64,000 nt of DNA from NCBI RefSeq assembly GCF_947242115.1, contig NC_074728.1:20008542-20072541 (forward strand), read 5' to 3'. How positions within the stretch are numbered: position 1 is the stretch's first letter; every line of letters begins with the position of its first letter. Positions 11,088-21,885 of the stretch are shown piece after piece. Under the pieces are notes generated by a model. It was not told the DNA's origin and made no database searches. It worked only from the letters and a program-made list of their open reading frames with translations. Origin of the DNA: Biomphalaria glabrata. Its lineage: Eukaryota > Mollusca > Gastropoda > Planorbidae. The position numbers and the translations under genes were made by a program.

Positions 11088-12750
11088 CAGGGGTGGGCAA
11101 CCTTTTTCTACCGAGGGCCGCATAAAAAAAATTTGGGGACTGGCGGGCCGCATAAATTATTATTTTTTTTTACTCCCAATTGAGGAATTACAACAACAGT
11201 TAGCAATTTCTTGAACTAATTTTACGAAAACTTTTTTTAATTTTGTTATTGTCTTTTTACATCACAACATTTCACCACAAATGTACTATTGTACTTAATG
11301 TAAAGCATTTAACTGTTTACATTCGTGCATAATGTTCTGTAACTGTAGAAATAGCTTACCAGTCAGTGAGCATCGACATGTTCTAACACTTCATAATTTT
11401 CAAACAAACGAAATAAAGCGTGTTCACAGATGAATTAGGTTCCGAATAATGTGACAGCTTCGCAGCAAAGTTTTTTAAGTATGGGAATACAGCTTCTGGC
11501 AGTCTGTGGAAGTACTCTCTGGAACTACTCTTTCAGGTCATAATTTGCTTGGAGGTATGTCATCTGGAGCTAAATCAGCTTCTGCATTAAATGGTGAGCT
11601 GATGGTGTGGAAAAGAAGTTTCAAGATCTTGACGTCTTAAAATCTGCTTTCAAATTCCACAATCAAGGAATCCGAATAAGTCTTGTCCATTTCACTAGAA
11701 ATAGTTTCACCTTTCAGCTAAGGAAAATGATAAGACCCGATTTCACTCGCTGCCTCAAGAAGTGGAATAACTTTGAAAAGATTTAAGATGCAGATACATT
11801 TCATTTGCAAACGAAACATTGCAATGCCTCCAATGATAAACGTTAAGTCTGTCTTCAACTCTTCATTAGAAATAGTAGTAACAAAGTCACAGTCAATGTC
11901 CTTCAATGAACCTAACTATTTCTTCCTTGAGATTCCATATTCTTCTAGGCCAGCGGATACTACTGTGTTACCGAACATCGGATTGTTTCCAAATCTTCAA
12001 GTACTTCTCGGAACTGCCAGTCATGGCCGGCAGATAATTGGAGCCCCCTTGGCAAAGTGAATTTGGTGGCCTCAAATAAAATATATTAAAAAAAGCGACA
12101 AAAGTAAAATTATTAAATGGATTAAAAACCTATTGTACTTCAACAATAACATTGAGGACAAGTTTCGCTATTTCTTCTCTAAAATAAAAAGGAAAAAGTC
12201 AATGCAAGATCCTCGTCAATTGGTGACCCTAAGCACTATGTCTAGGCCTAAGGCTGGCCTTGTGCCAATAATAAGATCATTGAGAAATCAATTCCAACAA
12301 TATATTTGATATTCGATGCTTTATTTTATTAAAAAGCATGTTTTTCTTAGTCAAAGCACGAGCTCCATTAGTTGTTACACTTGCCATCTTGTGTAAGACG
12401 ACCTAACACTTTCAACACAGTTTTTGATAGAATTGAATAAATACTGGCTTGTGTTTGTCTTAGACTGAATGATTCGAAATATTGCCATTAAGAATAATCT
12501 TCGTTTACTTTAAACTTTTTAGAATGAAGTTTAAAGACATTGTTTCTTTAGCCTCTTCATGATAAGTGATAAGAATAAGAAGTTTCAATTATTTCTAGAT
12601 CTATAGATATTTACAATTATTTATATAAATATATTTGCACTTTATATGTGTAATGTGTGGGAACACCTGATTTCTTTAAGCGTCGGCGGGCCGCATAAGA
12701 CACTTCGGCGGGCCGCATGTGGCCCGCGGGCCGTAATTTGCCCACCCCTG
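11088..12750 (-). mobile_element. hAT DNA transposon with intact 8-bp target duplication
   Basis: The ends are CAGGGGTGGGCAACC and, inverted, GGTTGCCCACCCCTG-like (the actual right end is TTTGCCCACCCCTG). Both ends carry subterminal GGGCCGCAT blocks. GAGTAGGT occurs immediately before (11080-11087) and after (12751-12758), a perfect 8-bp hAT-type target duplication. At 1663 bp the element is too short for a whole transposase and holds a decayed piece of one. Confidence 0.92.
11340..11800 (-). pseudogene. hAT transposase relic, C-terminal dimerisation region
   Basis: The minus-strand frames give GETISSEMDKTYSDSLIVEF and EADLAPDDIPPSKL. In another frame they give a match to the SVNTLYF/SVCEQTFS-type core of the hAT C-terminal domain found in ZBED5/SCAND3-like proteins. 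Several stops and frame changes interrupt it. It lies inside the 11088-12750 transposon, as expected. Confidence 0.6.
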
Positions 12751-12960
12751 GAGTAGGTTGGTTTTAATATCGAGGCTAATTGATTTGTTTATTCATACAG
12801 ACCGTACTTTTTGAAAGACAGCTCCTGCTTTCCAATCCTACATGAGATGCAACTTCATTGCTTATGATAAAAGTGCCTAAATAGGTTACCATTTCTAACC
12901 CTCAGCTAACCGCACCGGGTGACTCCGACGTTAGTGACGCCACTGCTCTATACATTAAAT

Positions 12961-13650
12961 TATTATTATTATTATTAAAAAAAAATTGATATTTATATTT
13001 ATTTATTTTTATACCTTTTATGCATACAAATCAGTTCTAACTTAAAGTTATAATGAAGTAATAATTTTATATATCAGAAATATTTAAACAAATGAAAATA
13101 TACATAATAGGTTTAATTCTAATTTAATTAGTTTAATTTTTAAATCTATACAGACTCTTGTACATATTTCTGAAACATTATTGTATAAGCAGTCCTTAAT
13201 ACACCTACATGTTCAGAGTACAGATGCATGAATTAAACACTTGATGTAAGGGAAAGACTCAAAGAGGCCATAAAACGTATTGGCTATTCATCAACCGCCT
13301 CCCCCCCCCCTTTGTGCGCAGGTCAGATGATTATTTAATCACATTAGCTGGAGTAGACTCACACTGAAGGTAGTGTTAATAACAATCTGTTTAGTACCGT
13401 ATTTTACCTCATACAAGTATAACTCGATACGCGTATACCCCGCAAAAATGTCAAAAAAAAAAGTATTAAAAAAACCAAAATCATACAACCCGCACCCTTA
13501 TATACCCCGCATGTGCAAAGCGTGTCTTGCCGTAAACTACCGGTATTTTCTATTGGGACAGACAGAGTGAGACTATAAGTTGATATAAGCTTTGTAAACA
13601 GTTCAAAATAAAATTATCGTGAGAAATCATAACAAAGGGAACGACTGGTA
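12961..13650. other. AT-rich stretch without a recognised gene
   Basis: It contains an ATT microsatellite at 12961-12977, an AT-rich block to about 13330, and a region with two TATACCCCGCA motifs (about 13434 and 13501) that may belong to an unnamed repeat. A fragment of the CAGACAGAGTGAG dispersed repeat lies at about 13557-13610. Confidence 0.5.
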
Positions 13651-13654
13651 TCGG

Positions 13655-13770
13655 GTTCAAACCTCGATGAAACCTGGGATTTTGAACTTCAATATTTTTC
13701 GGACCCCCTTGAGTCCACCAAACTAGAATGAGCACCTGACATTCGTTGTGGAAAGTAAAGGCAGTTAGCC
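13655..13770 (+). repeat. tRNA-derived SINE fragment
   Basis: The sequence begins at a degraded B box (GGGTTCAAACCTCG) and continues through GACTGGGATTTT, GAGTCCACC and AAAGTAAAGGC. These are signature blocks of the SINE family that is complete at 47616-47885. The head upstream and the tail downstream are missing, and the tail is cut by the hAT end at 13773. Confidence 0.75.
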
Positions 13771-13772
13771 AT

Positions 13773-13965
13773 CAGGGCCGGCCCTAACAAATGCGGGGCC
13801 CTATGCACGACGGATTGCGCGTGGCCCATTCTGAGTAGGGATAAGCATAATGTCAAAATTAAGACTTTGTCTTAGAAAATACATTCGTCTTTGTTATACA
13901 TTTTTATTAAATGAAAGCTGGCAATGCCGTTTTTTTTTTATCGCGCGTACGATTGGCACCCCAAA
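13773..13965. mobile_element. hAT-type terminal fragment, CAGGGCCGGCC family
   Basis: It begins CAGGGCCGGCCCTAACAAAT and continues with GCGGGGCCCTATG. It matches the inverted right end of the transposon at 23903-26286 over about 190 bp. Only one end is present. Confidence 0.65.
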
Positions 13966-14620
13966 ATGACAATTTTGTCTATTTTTCAGGAGATGTTTAT
14001 GTACATAAAGTTGTTGCTTATCTGACGTCTGTCCCTAGAGAGACGCAATAGTACTCCAGTTGTTGTTCCAACAAATGATAAATAGAGTGCAACACGAGAA
14101 CCTAAGGTCGTATCTGTACACAGCGAACTATAGGACTATGAGGTACAAAGATCCATCGGTGTCCTTTGTTTGCGTTGCGCTAGGATTATGAGTAAAAGAA
14201 ATTTTTGTAAACCCAGCACATTCGTTGATAAAACTCGTACGACCCGCGAGTTATGTGTACGAAAATATGGCAAATACTTATGAATATTAACAATGTAATA
14301 CTAATAATAACAACGTCAGACGTTCAAATACTTTTTGTCCTCTTTCGTCTATTTAGCATGGAGGGAGGAGGTGTTATTGTTGTCGACACTGCTGAGTCAC
14401 ATTTGAGTTTGGATGAAACCTCAAATTCTATATGTTATCTTGTTTTACACATAGACAAAAATTTTCTCTGTTGTAATGTAGGCCTACGTAAACCTTTTTT
14501 GTCATTTTAAAATGTAGAACCTTTGATTTTGTATGCCTAAAACCAAAAAGCTTATAAATACTTTTACTTGTGTAAAGACACATAGATATATTTTAGGATT
14601 GAATTCCAAATATACACTAT
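13966..14620. other. Intergenic sequence downstream of the GPCR gene
   Basis: No domain or repeat is recognised. Open frames here are short and not convincing. On the minus strand this region would hold the 3' untranslated sequence of the GPCR. Confidence 0.4.
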
Positions 14621-14627
14621 TGCCTAT

Positions 14628-15683
14628 CTATTTCTGGCATTGCACGATATTAATAAAAATAGTGTGCAGTTTTGGATTGGTTGAAATATACACGAAAAAA
14701 TTGCTCGAGGCGTTTATCAAATACAGGAGGTCCATGAACATATTCCTGATGAACACCTGCACTTGAGTCTCCGCTGGCCACAGATACACGATAACCGACG
14801 TCGCAGAGTGAGTCAACGCAAAGATGAGACACGTCAGCAATAGAGTCTGCGTCGTCCTGGGCGACCAGCTGATCTTCTGCGCGGAAGTCATGTTCTGTCT
14901 CTGCCTTAGAGTTATCTTCACCTTGATCCACACGCTACAGCACCCGAGGATGATGACTGTCAAAGGAAACCACGAGACCAAAGTATCAATGAAGTACAAC
15001 GAAAAAATGGTAAAAAACCTGGCGTTGTTAATATACAGCTCTCCCAGGTCCAAGCTTGTCCAGATTTTATCCTCAGACATGTTATAATTCAGTATTTCAA
15101 GGCATGCGACTATAAAACTCGACCATGGCAGCCAGAAAACGAACGCCGTTACACTGAGGATGATAGTTCTTTTTGTGGTTACGATAGTTCTAAAAGTCAT
15201 GGGCAGAAAGACGGCCAGGAGTCTCTCGATTGTTATAATTACGGGGATGAGGCTGTTGACCGAACTGCCCCAGAAGCCAATAAACATGAAGATCTCTTGG
15301 GAGTATGCCAGAAAATAGTTAATGGCGACATCATACTGGTACCCGCACCAAGACGCAATGAACTTGTCCGGCCCGAAAAAGTCGATGATAATGGCATAGT
15401 CCATAGTCTTAAAGAGACACATACTGTCCGCTATCACCAAACTGAATAAGAGGATGTCGGACGACCGGCGTAGTCCGCTGCGGACGAGAATGACCAGGCT
15501 TAGCATGTTGGCTGAGAAACCCAGGATGGACAACGCCGGGTTGACGAAGCATTGCATGGCGTACAGTATTGTGATCTGTTCTTGTGATTCAGCCCTGTAC
15601 CAACAGACATAGTACTGCCATTTAGGTTTCTTTGTGGTGATGACTGTCACTATAGCATCATAGGCGTAGGTAGTATTTAACAT
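14628..15683 (-). CDS. Rhodopsin-class (class A) G protein-coupled receptor
   Basis: This single-exon frame of 351 residues looks complete. Seven hydrophobic segments lie at about 46-68, 76-97, 128-152, 173-195, 226-254, 279-302 and 312-334. TM1 has GFSANML (Asn59) and TM2 has SLVIAD (Asp86), both class A hallmarks. The end of TM3 reads ERLLAVFLP (Arg154, a DRY variant). TM4 has Trp184 in FWLPW. TM7 reads SSNFFVY, an NPxxY variant without the proline, followed by NPKLH. TM6 lacks the usual CWxP. N-glycosylation sequons lie at Asn3 and Asn201. The layout resembles the peptide or chemosensory receptors (FMRFamide-receptor-like) that are greatly expanded in molluscs. The ligand cannot be told. 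The Met at 15683 is the first in the frame and gives a normal-length extracellular N-terminus. Confidence 0.85.
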   Translation of the reverse strand: MLNTTYAYDAIVTVITTKKPKWQYYVCWYRAESQEQITILYAMQCFVNPALSILGFSANMLSLVILVRSGLRRSSDILLFSLVIADSMCLFKTMDYAIIIDFFGPDKFIASWCGYQYDVAINYFLAYSQEIFMFIGFWGSSVNSLIPVIITIERLLAVFLPMTFRTIVTTKRTIILSVTAFVFWLPWSSFIVACLEILNYNMSEDKIWTSLDLGELYINNARFFTIFSLYFIDTLVSWFPLTVIILGCCSVWIKVKITLRQRQNMTSAQKISWSPRTTQTLLLTCLIFALTHSATSVIVYLWPAETQVQVFIRNMFMDLLYLINASSNFFVYISTNPKLHTIFINIVQCQK

Positions 15684-15904
15684 TTTGAACGTTTCAGTTT
15701 ATTATAAAGTTTTAAATGACCGGAAATTAAAGCCTACTCAAATATGCAATAGCAATTTAGATCTCAGGAGCGAAATGCTGGAAGTCCAAATTCTTAAAAT
15801 CCTGAGGAAGACATAAAATACATTTTTTAAAAAAAAATTTGAATTCGTCAATAATAAAATACTAGAAATGTAACTTAGAAGTTTATTTTCATGCTACATT
15901 CTCA

Positions 15905-16560
15905 GTCTAGCATCTCCATCTAGCTGTTAATTCTAGAAGTACAAGCTAGCTAGCTGACCATTCTTACAGTTCCATCTAGCAGTTAATTCTAGAAGTACAA
16001 GCTAGCTAGCTGACCAATTTTACAGTTCCATCTAGCAGTTAATTCTAGAAGTACAAGCTAGCTAGCTGACCAATCTTACAGTTCCATCTAGCAGTTAATT
16101 CTAGAAGTACAAGCTAGCTAGCTGACCAATCTTACAGTTCCATCTAGCAGTTAATTCTAGAAGTACAAGCTAGCTAGCTGACCAATCTTACAGTTCCATG
16201 TAGCAGTTAATTCTAGAAGTACAAGCTAGCTAGCTGACCAATCTTACTGTTCCATCTAGCAGTTAATTCTAGAAGTACAAGCTAGCTAGCTGACCAATCT
16301 TACAGTTCCATCTAGCAGTTAATTCTAGAAGTATAAGCTATCTAGCTGATCAATCTTACAGTTCCATCTAGCAGTTAATTCTAGAAGTACAAGCTAGCTA
16401 GCTGACCAATCTTACAGTTCCATCTAGCAGTTAATTCTAGAAGTTCAGGTTAGCTAATAAATCTACCAGCTTCATCTAGTAGTTTTTTCTTCTCTCAATT
16501 CCATCTAGCAGTTTATCTAAGAATTTCAGGTAATGTAATCAATAAGCTTTCATGTAGCAG
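15905..16560. repeat. 56-bp minisatellite with AGCTAGCTAGCT core
   Basis: About ten copies of a 56-bp unit start CAGTTCCATCTAGCAGTTAA and contain the self-complementary AAGCTAGCTAGCT. The middle copies are nearly identical. Copies at both edges are degenerate, and the right edge merges into the LINE 3' end. Confidence 0.95.
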
Positions 16561-16569
16561 TTTGTTCAA

Positions 16570-16983
16570 GAAATTAGCTGCTCAATTATATAATTCCGAA
16601 ACATCGACTTAACATTTCTGTTACATCACTCTTAGGTGCTCTTCATTGGCTTCCAGTAAATGCAAGAAGGTGGCCAAACTTTGTCATCCGTGCATCTAAA
16701 ATTAGAAAGAAATGCAGATTGTACCAAAGGGAACTAATCCCTCCGTGTATCTGTAAGAGTCGTGTTTCGTTTCTTCCTCAAAAGTCTGCGAGTTTCTTCA
16801 GTGCATGGACCAAAGGATTGGAACTCGCTCCCTATTGATCACAGTGAACCACCATGCTTCACAACGTTTAAAAAAAAACATTTGACCTGTCTGTTCGGTT
16901 TGACCTCTCGTGTTTTGGCTTCTTTTTGGTTTTCTAGGGCCTGGCGCTTACGTTATGTTTGTGAGTCGCGCTTTAGTGATCCA

Positions 16984-17015
<32 letters not shown>
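16570..17015 (+). pseudogene. LINE 3' end with ATT tail, same family as 10131-10640
   Basis: The translation contains the pattern GPKDWNSLPIDHSEPPCFTTF, which matches the conserved WNSLP motif at the C-terminus of CR1/L2-group reverse transcriptases. TTGTACCAAAGGGAACTAAT links it to the 10.1-kb fragment. The element ends in an ATT microsatellite at 16985-17014. The 5' part is missing. Confidence 0.65.
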
Positions 17016-17167
17016 GTTAGAAAAGAACTAATATTCATTCTCTGGCGAAGCCAGTGTCGAGTTTCGTTAAAGGGAAACAAAATTCGTCGTAGTCCGTTTG
17101 TCAGTTTCCACCGAGGAATTTTCTTGTGATGTGGCAGGTCTGCAGAAGTACTGCCCTCTGACAGAGA

Positions 17168-17198
<31 letters not shown>

Positions 17199-17200
17199 GT
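17016..17200. repeat. Dispersed repeat with ATT tract, also at 48718-48880
   Basis: TTAGAAAAGAAC, then TTCATTCTCT, GAGTTTCGTTAAAGGGAAAC and TTTCCACCGAGGAATTTTCT recur at 48718-48880 with about 85 percent identity by eye. A second ATT tract lies at 17169-17198. A short related piece occurs near 42440-42500. Confidence 0.65.
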
Positions 17201-18325
17201 GATGAAAAAGTGTGTACTACTGTACACGATACTTCTCCAACACTCATTCTCGGATCAAATTGAAACTTCGCATACTTATTCTTTGACATCGACAAGACAT
17301 GTATTTAAAAAAGTACCAAATGAGATAAATTATTATTAGCAATAAATTATTTTAGCAATAAGGAAAACTAATAATTCAGTAATCACAGATTTGGCTAAAT
17401 TTATTGGGTTAAGTCCCTTCAAATAATAATTGTCAACGCTATTTCTCTCTCACACATTCTTCGATCAAGCTGATAATTTAATCAATTATTTGTTGTACCT
17501 AACAAAACTTAAATCAATAAACAAAAATATGATGTCGAATAAGGGAAATAACTAGTACATTATTGTTAGATATAGTTTTAAGGACGCAGATAAGCTTTGA
17601 TGTGGTTGTTTTTTTTTTTCAAAGATATTTTCTATATTTCTCTTGTCTTCTGTCTTGCTGATCAGCTCATAATTACTAACTTTAAAATTAAAAAAAAAAT
17701 ATTTCCAAATAATATAATTAAATCTGTTATGCCCCACGTTTACATATCACATTAGTCTCATGAACGAACCATAAAGGGCACCACACAAGATCCGTGGACC
17801 GCGACCGCCCTTTCCCATGCACTCTCTCTTTTGCCTTGGATAGAATTTCATTCAATGAACAGGCCTGTCCCTTCTTTATGCTTACAAAAGAAAATTAACA
17901 CAAACATCTAAGATTCTGCACTAAATTCGTGATATTTTATACAAACATCAATTATATTTTCCTTTGTATTAAGCAATACAAGCACCACTGTACATTTTGT
18001 GATGTTCTTAATTAAAAGATTATCGACCAGTAAGTAAGGCGTATGATGTTTCAGCTGGGTGTAAACAATGTGCAAAAAAAAAAACTCCAAAAAAAACCGG
18101 TATGTTGACACAACATCTGTCTGCTAGCACAGTAAGTTATAGTGTATGTATATAGAAGCAGACTTACTAACAGCGAATTTAGAACAAACAATTATTTTAA
18201 TTAAAAACTTATTTTACAGTGTTTTGTGTATGAATAATTTTGTTACGATAGTTATGAATGTGTATCTTTTAAGTCTGGTTCAAACAGATCTATATCTTCA
18301 CAATTACCTATTACCAAAGAAAAAA
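17201..18325. other. AT-rich stretch without a recognised gene
   Basis: Only degenerate pieces of the CTCGGATCAA/CAGACAGA dispersed repeat (about 17230-17290 and 17450-17480) and a patch at 17765-17850 resembling 47936-48030 can be made out. No coding signal is seen. Confidence 0.4.
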
Positions 18326-18329
18326 GGGA

Positions 18330-18430
18330 ATGGCTTGACATGTAAACCGAAGACCAATTGGTATGGCTTGAGATGTTTACCGAAGACCAATTTGTATGGC
18401 TTGAGATGTTTACCGAAGGCCAATTTGGGA
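18330..18430. repeat. 36-bp tandem repeat, about 2.7 copies
   Basis: GGCTTGAGATGTTTACCGAA followed by GACCAATTTGTAT repeats at a 36-bp period. The unit is in frame with a short plus-strand open frame (KTNLYGLRCLP), but nothing else supports a gene. Confidence 0.8.
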
Positions 18431-18524
18431 AAACACAGGTTTGAAGTGCGTTTCATTTCATGTCTCACCATCTTGTTTTCGATACTTCTTGTTACTTAAA
18501 AACCTAATCGCGTTAAGTCTTTTA

Positions 18525-18778
18525 TTTGTGATTAACGACATTCGCTTTGTTTTCAAGTCATTGGCTTTGTTTGAAAGACAGTCCCTTTGTTTTGAAGACA
18601 TTCACTTTGTTTCAAAGAAATTGGTTTTGTTTGCAAGCCATTCGCTTTGTTGGCAAGACATTCGTTTTGTCTGCTAAACATTCAATTTGTTTCAAAGAAA
18701 TTGGTTTTGTTTGCAAGACTTTTGCTTTGTTGGCAAGACATTCGTTTTGTCTGCTAAACATTCACGTTGTTCGCAAGA
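18525..18778. repeat. Degenerate 20-bp TTTGTTTGCAAGACATTCGC minisatellite
   Basis: Twelve or so diverged copies of a unit built on TTTGT, a variable middle, AAGACATT and CGC. The period varies between 19 and 21 bp. A longer repeat of about 80 bp (18617-18695 and 18697-18770) shows local reduplication. Confidence 0.8.
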
Positions 18779-18779
18779 G

Positions 18780-19640
18780 ACGCAGCTTCTCTTTGACTAT
18801 CAGCGTGGCAATCAAGGTGCGAAGAGCCCATGACTATGAAGAGTCCTCACAAAGCCTTCGAGTTTGTAAAGTAAGGTACCGAATTCTTGAACCTGTTTCA
18901 CGGCTACATCACTACGCCACTGTGGAAGGTCATAGAAGGGTGCAGAGCGTGGACACTCCTGCTGCTCTAGCTAGTTTTGTCACAGTATATTACTAAATGT
19001 AATCTGTGCTATACTACTTGGGCTTTGTATATCAGTCTAGTATCATAGGAGGGTAGGTTTAAGGTACTCTACGTTTTTGAGGGACATTATTTAATGAACA
19101 AGGAAGATATTAAATGTAACAAAACCTATACAATACTGATTTGGGGGTGGGGGTTGGGGGTGGGGTGGGTATCTTTGTATGTCAAACTTGTCAAATCAGA
19201 AGTCTACCAATAGATATAATTAGAAGTTTAATCTATGACAGGCGAAATAATGTCACGGGTGACAAGGTAAAAAGTTCGCTAACCTTGAAAGCGACATTGT
19301 TAAATGAATAAGGAAAGGTCATAGTAACTGTGACAAGACGGAAACTCAGCTACAAATAAATGATTACGTTCCTTTTGGTACACGCTATTACGCAGTTCAA
19401 AATAGTCATGGTACTGAGTGTCACAAACCGCTGTGAGCCCACAACCGTTTGTGTGTGTGTAGCAGAACAACCGCAGTCCACTACCATGGCCTTAGTTATT
19501 GTGTAAAGTTTTAAGTTGATTTCTGTTATTTATATTGTAGATCTAATGTCATTATTTATGTTTTAATATATTTTAATTAGATTTGTTTATTATTGGAAGG
19601 GAGAAATAAGTATTTTTTTTGTGCTTTAATGTTTATTTTG
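18780..19640. other. Sequence without a recognised gene
   Basis: The part at 18780-18970 has a balanced base composition and an open frame, but no domain that I recognise. G-rich runs (GGGGGTGGGGG) lie near 19143. The rest is AT-rich. Confidence 0.35.
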
Positions 19641-19641
19641 T

Positions 19642-20131
19642 TGTCACGGGACCAGAGTACCTAGGCTACAACGAGGGCGGGGTGATCTGGGAAATCTGGG
19701 GAAAGGGGCAGTGGTCATCACTGGTCAGATACTGATGATGCAAGGGGACGTAGCCACTGAGGATGCGTCACTGATGATGCAAGGGGACGTAACCACTGTG
19801 TTGGGTGTAGTCCACGTGGGAGGGTTCTTTTTGCTCAAAAAAAGAGAGAGAGTTAGTTGGCGTGGGTCTTGTAGAGCGGACGGTTGTATTTCCCGCTCCT
19901 GCTCGTTTACTAATCTGGTACGAGAAAACTATAGCAGAAGGACTTCATGATTAGAGACATAGTCATTAGAGATCTAAGTTTAGTTTTAGTAGTTGATGTA
20001 CCTGTATATAACGTTTCATTTGGAAGTTTATGTGTTGTGTGTAAAATAAAGTTACAGTTTAAAGTTATAGTCTCTAACTACATTCCGGTGTTGAGTTGCA
20101 TATCTCAGTTATATATATGTTAGTTATAACA
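19642..20131 (+). mobile_element. Possible solo LTR, uncertain
   Basis: The stretch runs from TGTCACGGGACC to TTAGTTATAACA, the TG...CA form of a terminal repeat. It has a TATA-like GTATATAACG near 20005 and an AATAAAG near 20046, as a long terminal repeat would. No second copy, no clear target duplication and no internal domains were found. It could equally be another kind of repeat. Confidence 0.3.
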
Positions 20132-20609
20132 CCAAAATCGCGACAAGGCTAAAGCCACCAAAGTTCCAGCGTCAACAGTCGGGCCTCCTGAATCACCCTA
20201 GACTACGACCAGTTCAAGCAGGCGACAGCACACTGCTAGCGTCTTGTGACACTGAGCTTAAAAAACGGTTGAATGACATTGTTAGTTATTGTGATCATCT
20301 AATGTGATATCTCGTGCGGGGTGACTGACAAAACTGATTGATTATCAAAGGATCTGATTTGAAAGACAGGAATCATTCCAGGAAATATGACATTAGAGCA
20401 GCGGTTAACAAGCTAAGACAGACGTGAATAGGTGTTCCACGAACGATATTGCTATAGTGACATGGCCGAGCAAGCGTAGACTCCTTCGAGAGCATAGATG
20501 CTGTGTACATTGGTCCGTTTCAAAACTTCCTGGTTGGTGACATGATCCCTCCAACAGTTACACATTATGCGTCGCAGGCAGCGTAGGTGGTGCATGAATT
20601 CACATGTTT

Positions 20610-20885
20610 GAGAACAACAATAGTCAGCAACCTAGATTTAGACACTTGAGCTGACAAAAAGAATAGGAAAGGTTTCTGCAGCAATGGCAAAATTCTCCAA
20701 GCGCGCGTGGGAAAATACCAAATTGACTACGGCAACAAAAATCCTGGTGTACAATGCCTGCGTTGTGAGCACACTTCTTTATGGCAGTGAATGCTGGGCA
20801 GCTTACATGCGTCAAGAACACATAATAAATAGCTTCCACAAACTACTAGAATAATTAACTAGTAGACCACAACGTAAATTAATCT
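20610..20885 (+). pseudogene. RTE-like LINE reverse transcriptase fragment
   Basis: Translation gives SAAMAKFSKRAWENTKLTT, then TKILVYNACVVSTLLYGSEC and a following WAAYMRQEHIINSFHKL. This matches the conserved block before the tail domain of a common LINE family (VYNACVLSTLLYGSECWTTY in relatives). No start is present and the frame ends at 20851. Confidence 0.7.
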
Positions 20886-21027
20886 CTCTAAAAAAAGAAA
20901 TAAGCAAAGTGTACCGTTATATACTCGAAAAGTGAGCTAGCCAGACGATAACCTCAGAAGTAAGCACTCGAAGACATATTTATGGGGTAATGAGAATAAC
21001 CGCTGAAGCGGATAGTCACCCACAAAT

Positions 21028-21190
21028 AACATCCAACTACTTAGGTCAGATACAAAGAAACAGGACAGCGCTAACAAACCTCAAGAAAAATAGCACTGAA
21101 AATTTTCTCCATTGGATCCCAGCACACAAACAAATAGAAGGAAATGAAAAAGCATACAAATATGGGAGAATGGATAAAGGAGATAGGTGA
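21028..21190 (+). pseudogene. RNase H fragment of a LINE
   Basis: Translation reads TENFLHWIPAHKQIEGNEKA. This is the WIPxHxxIxGNExAD active-site block of RNase H domains in Jockey/I-group LINEs. The catalytic Asp that normally follows NEKA is Tyr here (NEKAYK), so it would be inactive. Only about 55 residues remain. Confidence 0.6.
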
Positions 21191-21192
21191 AT

Positions 21193-21318
21193 AATATAAA
21201 TAGTAGAATAAGTACTAAAAGACTGTGATTTTTATAATATAAATAGTAGAATAAGTACTAAAAGACTGTGATTTTTATCATATAAATAGTAGAATAAGTA
21301 CTAAAAGACTGTGATTTT
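21193..21318. repeat. 46-bp tandem repeat, three copies
   Basis: ATAAATAGTAGAATAAGTAC followed by TAAAAGACTGTGATTTTTAT repeats almost exactly three times and leads directly into a SINE body. The GACTGTGATTTTT part of the unit derives from the SINE's own GACTGGGATTTT block. Confidence 0.85.
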
Positions 21319-21508
21319 TTTATTTCGGGATTTTCGGGTACCTCTGAGTCCACCCAGCTCTTATGAGTACCTGAAATTTTGTTAGGGAAAAGTAAAGGCG
21401 GTTGGTCGTTGTGCTGGTCAAATGACACCCTCGTTAAGCGTATACCACAGAAACAGATTACCTTTACATTATCTGCCCTATAGACCACAAGGTCTGAAAG
21501 GGAAGCTT
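21310..21508 (+). repeat. tRNA-derived SINE, headless
   Basis: The body and tail are present (TTTCGGGATTTTCGG, GAGTCCACCCAGCTC, AAAGTAAAGGCGGTTGGTCG, CTATAGACCACAAGGTCTGA). The tRNA-like head is replaced by the three-copy repeat just upstream. Confidence 0.85.
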
Positions 21509-21885
21509 TATTTTTTGCATACTCGAACCTTGAAAGGAATAACGTTTATTGCAAGATATCAAACAAGAGGACTTTTCACCTCCTCGTTATAGAGAGGAAG
21601 TGAAATGTATTATGGGCAGTTGTTATCTAGTCTTGCTTGACTGTGGACGTATGTATTAGGTAGTAGTCTTTTGAGCTCTGTGGAGAGCGGACCTATGTGC
21701 CTTACATTATTAAATTATTAACTTAGTTTTGTTAAGAGTTGCACTCTGGTATTATTCAATTGGATCATGTACTGTGTTATAACCATTTGTAATCCCAGTG
21801 GTACATGGTTGGATTATAAATGTTCAATAAAGTTTTGTCAGCTTAACTCAGTGTATTTAAGTTGTCATGCCCAGCTGCTGTAAAT

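Larger units (their letters stand above)
10870..12960 (-). pseudogene. LINE relic interrupted by a hAT element
   Basis: The minus strand of 10880-11087 translates with the pattern GIRRLRKVATEHRLTFVRHIVRQDK. This is a diverged copy of the reverse transcriptase tail motif (rRLRFaGHvlR). The likely upstream part lies beyond the hAT element at 12759-12960. The two sides are joined by the shared GAGTAGGT duplication. Boundaries are approximate. Confidence 0.5.

Noticed and set aside
10894-11125. Plus-strand frames at 10.9-11.1 kb
   Set aside because: The minus strand encodes a LINE tail here, and one of the plus frames runs across the hAT insertion boundary.
18547-18996. 149-codon frame at 18.5-19.0 kb
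   Set aside because: The first half is a translation of a degenerate 20-bp minisatellite and the second half has no recognisable domain.
19642-21190. A complete retroelement from the possible solo LTR to the RNase H piece
   Set aside because: The coding pieces at 20.6 and 21.0 kb belong to LINE families and do not form one element with the LTR-like stretch.
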